From Caldilineaceae bacterium (GTDB lineage Bacteria; Chloroflexota; Anaerolineae; Caldilineales; Caldilineaceae), in the NCBI GenBank assembly GCA_015494005.1, contig WGCB01000504.1, positions 1-9,348 of the forward strand: a stretch of DNA of 9,348 nt. Reading direction: 5' to 3'. A program made the translations under genes and the position numbers. Under the pieces are notes generated by a model. It did not search any database. It had not been told where the DNA came from and saw only the letters and a list, made by a program, of their open reading frames with translations. Of the stretch, positions 5,948 through 9,348 are shown one piece after another; position 1 is the first letter of the stretch; each line of letters starts with the position of its first letter.

Positions 5948-6757
5948 TCAGCGGAAGGCGTCTTTCTCCCGGGGGCGCTGGATGGTCCGGGCCGGGGCCG
6001 GGGATGCGTCCGGAGGCGGCTGGTAGCCCCGGATCACCACCACGGGACGGCCCTCCCCGCTCTGCCCCATGACTAGGGTGGCCGCGGCCGCCAGCTCGTC
6101 CGCGATGCACTCCTCACTGCCTGTGAGCTCGTAGCCGTAGAGGTCGTGGAGCCCCCGCTGGTTCCAGATGGGCGGCAGGCCGGCGCAGCCGATGCAGACC
6201 CCCACCGTGCCCACCCGCCAGGGACGGCCGTGGCTGTCGTTGATGATGACCCCCGGCGCCACCCCAGTGATCTCGGCCAGCCCCTCGCGGATCCGGGCCG
6301 CGCTGGCATCCGGGTCCTCGGGAAGCAGGGCCAGCACCTCCGGCCCCTCCGGCGCGGCCACGTTGGAGCGGTCCACCCCTCCATGGGCGCAGATCCAGCC
6401 CGCCTTCTGCTCCACGATGAGCAACCCAGGCAGGGCCCGCACCACCTCCCGGCTGTCCTCCAGGATCACCTGGATCACTCGGGGGTCCTTGCCGGTGACC
6501 TGGGCCAGCCCCTGGGCTTCCGGGCCCGGCGCCACGTCGTCCAGGCGCACCAACCGCCCCTCCGCCTTGCTCACCACCTTCTGGGCCACCACCAGGATGT
6601 CCCCAGGCTCCAGGGCCTGGCCCATGGCCGCCAGCCCCGCCGCGATGATCCGAGGCAGGTCGTCCCCCGGCTGGATCAAGGGCAGATCCAGCACGGGAAA
6701 GAGCTGCACCGAGTTGGGGATGGGCGAGGTGGCATGGGGGGTGTTGGGTTTCGTCAA
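5948..6757 (-). CDS. cofE: Coenzyme F420-0:L-glutamate ligase (CofE-like)
   Basis: This 269-residue protein matches the CofE/FbiB-N family, which adds gamma-linked glutamates to F420-0 in the cytoplasm using GTP. Landmarks are FPVLDLPLIQPGDDL (20-34), VAQKVVSKAEGR, HGGVDRSN (125-132), NDSHGRPWRVG (from about 173), and the DLYGYEL and ADELAAAA segments. The end, RPREKDAFR, is a typical family ending, so the protein is complete. The position after the catalytic DSHGRP segment reads CIGCAG (Cys188, Cys191) where Val/Ala are usual in family members I recall. The start is a judgement: the TTG at 6757 overlaps the stop of the yqeB gene (TTGA), implying translational coupling, while the GTG at 6709 has no ribosome site. 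Open frame runs further upstream but overlaps yqeB. The substrate may be F420 or another gamma-glutamyl acceptor; no other F420 gene is in the window. Confidence 0.85.
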   Translation of the reverse strand: MTKPNTPHATSPIPNSVQLFPVLDLPLIQPGDDLPRIIAAGLAAMGQALEPGDILVVAQKVVSKAEGRLVRLDDVAPGPEAQGLAQVTGKDPRVIQVILEDSREVVRALPGLLIVEQKAGWICAHGGVDRSNVAAPEGPEVLALLPEDPDASAARIREGLAEITGVAPGVIINDSHGRPWRVGTVGVCIGCAGLPPIWNQRGLHDLYGYELTGSEECIADELAAAATLVMGQSGEGRPVVVIRGYQPPPDASPAPARTIQRPREKDAFR

Positions 6758-7662
6758 GAGGTTTCTCGCTGCTCTGGGTTGGCCTTGCGGTGCTGGGCGA
6801 CTCCTGGACGCCCCTGGCTGGGCTGCCGGCTCTGCTCGCCGAAGAAATAGCCGAGGATGGCCTCCAGGACACCGCCGCCGATGGAGAGGGACTTGTCCGA
6901 GATGGTGAAGCAGTGCTCCGGCGCCACCCGGGGATCCAGATCCCCCACCTTCATCCCCGCGGGGACGAGCACGCTGGGATGGATCAGCCCCCGGAGCACG
7001 CCGGGGAAGGGCGCGTAGATGGGGGCGCTCTCCCCCTGTCGGTTCCAGACCCGGGCCAGGACCGCGCCCTGGGGCACCAGATCCCCGATGCGGTAGGCCG
7101 GCTCCACGAAGCCGTGGATGGGGGCCCGCAGCACCCGGGAGTGCCGGGCGCCCACCCCGGTCACCGCGCCAGGGATGCCCGTGTCCTTCTGGGCTGGCCC
7201 TTCCCAAATGACCCGGCCCAGGAAATGGCCCCGGTTGGTCTCGATGACCGCGTGGCAGTCCACGCCGGCGCTGAAGCCCGGCCCCAGGGCCACCACCAGG
7301 GGGGCGTCATCCAGGCGGGTGCCCGTGTTGCGCTTGGCCATGATGCCATCCACCAGCACCCGGGGCTGCAGGGCCGCCACGCTGCGCCCTTCCGGATCCA
7401 CCAGCATGGGGATCTCCCCGGCGGCCAGGACCTGGGGCGCTTCCTCCAGGGTGCAGCGCCGGGCGGTGATCCCCTCCACCGTGTGGTGGCCGTCGAAGAC
7501 CGCCTGGGCGAAGGCCACGGCCCGCCGCACAGCCAGGGGATGCTCCAGCTCCGTCATGGCCACGGGGAAACCGGAGCGACGCAGCCGCCAGGCCACGCCC
7601 GTGGCCAGATCCCCCGCTCCTTTGATCAGGACCAAGTAGTTCTGAAACAGCTCCTGGAACAT
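6754..7662 (-). CDS. yqeB: YqeB/EF2563-family selenium-dependent molybdenum hydroxylase system protein
   Basis: This 302-residue protein belongs to the YqeB (EF2563) family, found with selenium-dependent molybdenum hydroxylases and thought to help mature their cofactor; the exact reaction is unknown. A nucleotide-binding-like N-terminus (LVLIKGAGDLATGVAWRLRRSGF, residues 10-32) is followed by MTELEHPLAVRRAVAFAQAVFDG, a strong family signature, then VDGIMAKRNTGT and VVALGPGFSAGVDCHAVIETNRGHFLGRV. A C-terminal part from about residue 180 (VLRAPIHGFVEPAYRIGDLVPQGAVLARV) resembles a biotinyl/lipoyl-like hammerhead. The ATG at 7662 has CCAGGAG 8 nt upstream; the ATG at 7692 has no ribosome site. 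It begins 54 bp after the gyrase-CTD gene and its stop overlaps the start of cofE. No selD, yqeC, mocA or hydroxylase gene is visible, so the partner enzyme lies elsewhere or the role differs here. Confidence 0.87.
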   Translation of the reverse strand: MFQELFQNYLVLIKGAGDLATGVAWRLRRSGFPVAMTELEHPLAVRRAVAFAQAVFDGHHTVEGITARRCTLEEAPQVLAAGEIPMLVDPEGRSVAALQPRVLVDGIMAKRNTGTRLDDAPLVVALGPGFSAGVDCHAVIETNRGHFLGRVIWEGPAQKDTGIPGAVTGVGARHSRVLRAPIHGFVEPAYRIGDLVPQGAVLARVWNRQGESAPIYAPFPGVLRGLIHPSVLVPAGMKVGDLDPRVAPEHCFTISDKSLSIGGGVLEAILGYFFGEQSRQPSQGRPGVAQHRKANPEQRETS

Positions 7663-7670
7663 CTCTGGCG

Positions 7671-7677
7671 CTCCTGG
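7671..7677 (-). promoter_or_regulatory. Ribosome binding site fixing the yqeB start
   Basis: CCAGGAG on the minus strand sits 8 nt before the ATG at 7662. The upstream in-frame ATG (7692) has no purine-rich site before it. Confidence 0.75.
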
Positions 7678-7716
7678 ATTGGATGGTGTCATGGGCAATC
7701 GATCGGTTTCTGCGCC

Positions 7717-8742
7717 TCACGAAGCTGGGCTGACGGCCAGGGTGCTCACCTCGTCCCGGCGTAGGGACATGCAGTTCACCCCCTGGACCACCCCTTCCTT
7801 GGCCGGGACCTCCGCCGCGGCGAAGCGGATGACCTTGCCCAGGTGGGAGATGGCGAAGACGTCGTCGCCCTCGGCGACCTGGGCCGCGCCCACCAGCCCC
7901 GAGGTCTTCATGGCCTGCTTGCCCCCCGCACCGGGCGCTTTGTTGGCTCGGAAGCCCTGCATCAGGCGGATGGTCCCCTTGCCGTCCTTGCCCATGAGGA
8001 AGACCCCGCCCTCCTCGGGAACGGTGGTCACCGCCACGACCTTGTCCTCGGGATCCAGGCGCAGGGCCAGGCAGCCGCCCTTCACCGGGACCTGCCGCTC
8101 GCCGAAGCGGATGGCCTTCCCCTGGGCCGTGGCCACGAAGAGATGCTCGCCGCCGGAGCCCCAGCAGGCGGCCACAGGCAGTTCGTCGGGACGCACGTGG
8201 AGCATGGTGCCCGGTTTCAGGTTGGCGATGATGTTGCCGCCCAGCCGCCGCACCCAGCCCCGGGCGCTGACCAGGTAGAGCACCGCCTTGCCTGTCACCG
8301 GCAGGAGAAGCTGGGGCCGTTCGTCCTCCTGGAGGGGGAGCCAGCGGCTCAGCGCATCTCCCCGGCTGTGCAGGGGGCTCTCCGGAAGCTCGGCCACGGG
8401 CAGGGAGAAACTCCGGCCCCGGTCCGTGATGACCACGAAGCGGTCCGCCTCGTCCGCCAGGATCAGGAAGGCCGGCCAGTCCCCCTCCGAGCTCTCCATG
8501 CCGAAGACGCCCATGCCGCCCCGGCGTTGGCGCACGTAGAGATGCCGGGGCGTGCGCTTGATCCGCCCCTGGACCGTGCCGGTGATCACGTTCACGGTGG
8601 TGGGCGGTTCGCTGGGCTCCAGGGTGGGCTGGCTGCGGCTGCGGGGCGTGCGCTCCAGGCGCTGGAGCTCCGCTTCCAGGTGCTCGATGTAGGCCCGCAC
8701 CTCCGGGGCCAGGCTGTTCAGATCCGGACGTTCAGGGCGCAT
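7717..8742 (-). CDS. Orphan DNA gyrase A C-terminal (beta-pinwheel) domain protein
   Basis: This 341-residue protein is the DNA-wrapping C-terminal domain of gyrase subunit A standing alone; the breakage-reunion domain with its catalytic Tyr is missing. Residues about 13-31 (PEVRAYIEHLEAELQRLER) form a short coiled coil, followed by a Pro/Ser-rich linker (33-48). The pinwheel starts at VNVITGTVQGRIKRTPRHLYVRQ (50-72) and leads into QRRGGMG (72-78), the GyrA box, with Met where Lys/Arg is usual. Repeated blade signatures follow: FVVITDRGRSFSLPVAELPE, LYLVSARGWVRRLGG, LFVATAQGKAIRF, VFLMGKDGKGTIRL and VFAISHLGKVIRF, giving about six blades. It has its own ATG with GGGAGA 5 nt upstream and a promoter, and the DNA upstream belongs to divergent tsaC, so it is not a frameshifted gyrA. 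It could be a nucleoid or gyrase-modulating protein. Domain call firm; role unknown. Confidence 0.9.
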   Translation of the reverse strand: MRPERPDLNSLAPEVRAYIEHLEAELQRLERTPRSRSQPTLEPSEPPTTVNVITGTVQGRIKRTPRHLYVRQRRGGMGVFGMESSEGDWPAFLILADEADRFVVITDRGRSFSLPVAELPESPLHSRGDALSRWLPLQEDERPQLLLPVTGKAVLYLVSARGWVRRLGGNIIANLKPGTMLHVRPDELPVAACWGSGGEHLFVATAQGKAIRFGERQVPVKGGCLALRLDPEDKVVAVTTVPEEGGVFLMGKDGKGTIRLMQGFRANKAPGAGGKQAMKTSGLVGAAQVAEGDDVFAISHLGKVIRFAAAEVPAKEGVVQGVNCMSLRRDEVSTLAVSPAS

Positions 8743-8822
8743 AGAATTCTCCCTTTTTCTCGGGGGCAGGCGAACGCGATTCGGGGCATCCGGGGATGCA
8801 CTCGACCCGTCGGCCAGTGCAA

Positions 8823-8851
8823 TTGACGAAGGCGTTCGCTGCCGTTAGTAT
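8823..8851 (+). promoter_or_regulatory. Promoter of tsaC
   Basis: TTGACG (8823-8828) is followed after 17 bp by TAGTAT (8846-8851), five and four to five of six to consensus. The start would be near 8858, with a leader of about 125 nt to the ATG at 8984. It overlaps the divergent promoter. Confidence 0.72.
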
Positions 8852-8876
8852 ACACATGGACAGGGGTTGTAGACAA
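8847..8876 (-). promoter_or_regulatory. Divergent promoter of the gyrase-CTD gene
   Basis: On the minus strand TTGTCT (8871-8876) and TATACT (8847-8852, five of six) are 18 bp apart. The -10 box lies on the same base pairs as the tsaC -10 box. The leader to the ATG at 8742 would be about 100 nt. Confidence 0.6.
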
Positions 8877-8983
8877 TTACGGCGGCTCTGCTTCGCCCCG
8901 AAAACGCCCGACAGAGAGCAAAAGTTCCGGCCACGAAGGCAGCCGAAGGCCAGCACCGCCCGGACCGCCCCTTGCACACGCTC

Positions 8984-9348
8984 ATGGAGACACGCATTCT
9001 GCCCGCGGACGAACCCACAGCCCTGGATCAGGCCGTCGCCTTGGTCCAGGCCGGCCAGGTGATCGCCGCGCCAACGGACACGGTCTACGGCCTGGTCTGC
9101 CGGGTGGACGATCCTCAGGCCATCCGTCGGCTCTACGCGGTGAAGGAGCGCCCTCCGGAAAAGGCCTTGCCCGTGCTCTTGGCCGGGGAGGAGCAGCTGC
9201 CCCAGGTGGTCGCGGCGCTGCCCGAGCTGGCCCGGCTCCTCATGGCCCGCTTCTGGCCTGGCCCGCTGACCCTGGTGCTGCCCGCCCGACTGGGGCTGCC
9301 CCGGGTGCTCACCGGGAACGGGGCCACCGTGGCCGTGCGGGTGCCGGA
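8984..9348 (+). CDS. tsaC: Threonylcarbamoyl-AMP synthase TsaC/Sua5/YwlC, 3'-truncated
   Basis: The first 121 residues of the enzyme that makes L-threonylcarbamoyl-AMP from threonine, bicarbonate and ATP, for the universal tRNA modification t6A at position 37 of ANN-decoding tRNAs. The YrdC fold is recognised by VIAAPTDTVYGLVCRV (26-41), then AIRRLYAVKERPPEKALPVLL (46-66), with the K-x-R motif at Lys54/Arg56 that contacts ATP and bicarbonate, then FWPGPLTLVLP and TVAVRVP at the window edge. The rest, including the end of the YrdC domain and any Sua5 domain, is outside. The ATG at 8984 fits the family N-terminus; no clear ribosome site precedes it. It is divergent from the gyrase-CTD gene and shares its promoter region. 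Family certain. Confidence 0.92.
   Translation, partial: METRILPADEPTALDQAVALVQAGQVIAAPTDTVYGLVCRVDDPQAIRRLYAVKERPPEKALPVLLAGEEQLPQVVAALPELARLLMARFWPGPLTLVLPARLGLPRVLTGNGATVAVRVP

Noticed and set aside
6758..7207. Upstream extension of the CofE frame
   Set aside because: It lies over the clear yqeB coding region and reads as Pro/Gly/Arg-rich noise.
8770..8839. 8-bp inverted repeat GCGAACGC / GCGTTCGC around the gyrase-CTD leader
   Set aside because: Short, far apart and easily due to chance in GC-rich DNA.
1..9348. Mobile elements, CRISPR, tRNA or rRNA genes
   Set aside because: No transposase, integrase, spaced repeats, or cloverleaf-like or rRNA-like sequence was seen on either strand.

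Overview
The window is GC-rich bacterial DNA with tightly packed genes and no sign of phage, insertion sequence, CRISPR or stable RNA genes. The gene mix suggests a Chloroflexota bacterium, possibly a thermophile of the Caldilineae/Anaerolineae type. The clues are a sugar-binding lipoprotein with a Val-Glu-Lys repeat linker after its lipid anchor, a GH13_18 disaccharide phosphorylase, a CofE-like ligase and a YqeB-type protein. This placement is inference, not proof.

Left part (1-5910): a sugar-uptake and catabolism locus. A 5'-truncated GH13_18 phosphorylase on the + strand (3-947) ends at a strong intrinsic terminator (971-1011). Facing it on the minus strand, in transcription order, are a LacI-family regulator (5725-4691), a sugar-binding lipoprotein (4519-3062), and two CUT1 permeases (2923-1955 and 1951-1070). 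No ATPase is present, so a shared MsmX/UgpC-type ATPase elsewhere is likely. The lacI-type gene has a near-consensus promoter (TTGACA, 17 bp, TACAAT). One perfect 14-bp palindrome with a central CG fills its spacer and a second lies 30 bp downstream, so autorepression is likely. A hairpin in the gap between the binding-protein and permease genes may set their relative expression. Convergence with the phosphorylase suggests import of an alpha-glucoside that is then split by phosphorolysis. Glucosylglycerate or sucrose are the leading candidates.

Middle and right part (5948-8742, minus strand): a probable three-gene transcription unit. It starts with an orphan protein made of the DNA gyrase A C-terminal beta-pinwheel, including a GyrA-box variant, but with no topoisomerase domains. 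Next comes a YqeB/EF2563-family protein of the selenium-dependent molybdenum hydroxylase system. Last is a CofE-type F420-0:gamma-glutamyl ligase, whose likely TTG start overlaps the yqeB stop codon. A 34-nt hairpin (5877-5910) ends this unit just before the lacI promoter.

Right edge: tsaC/sua5 (threonylcarbamoyl-AMP synthase, + strand, from 8984) runs off the window. Its promoter and that of the orphan gyrase-CTD gene are divergent and overlap on a shared TAGTATA core at 8846-8852. The most notable items are the orphan GyrA-CTD gene with its odd operon partners, and the double-palindrome operator.
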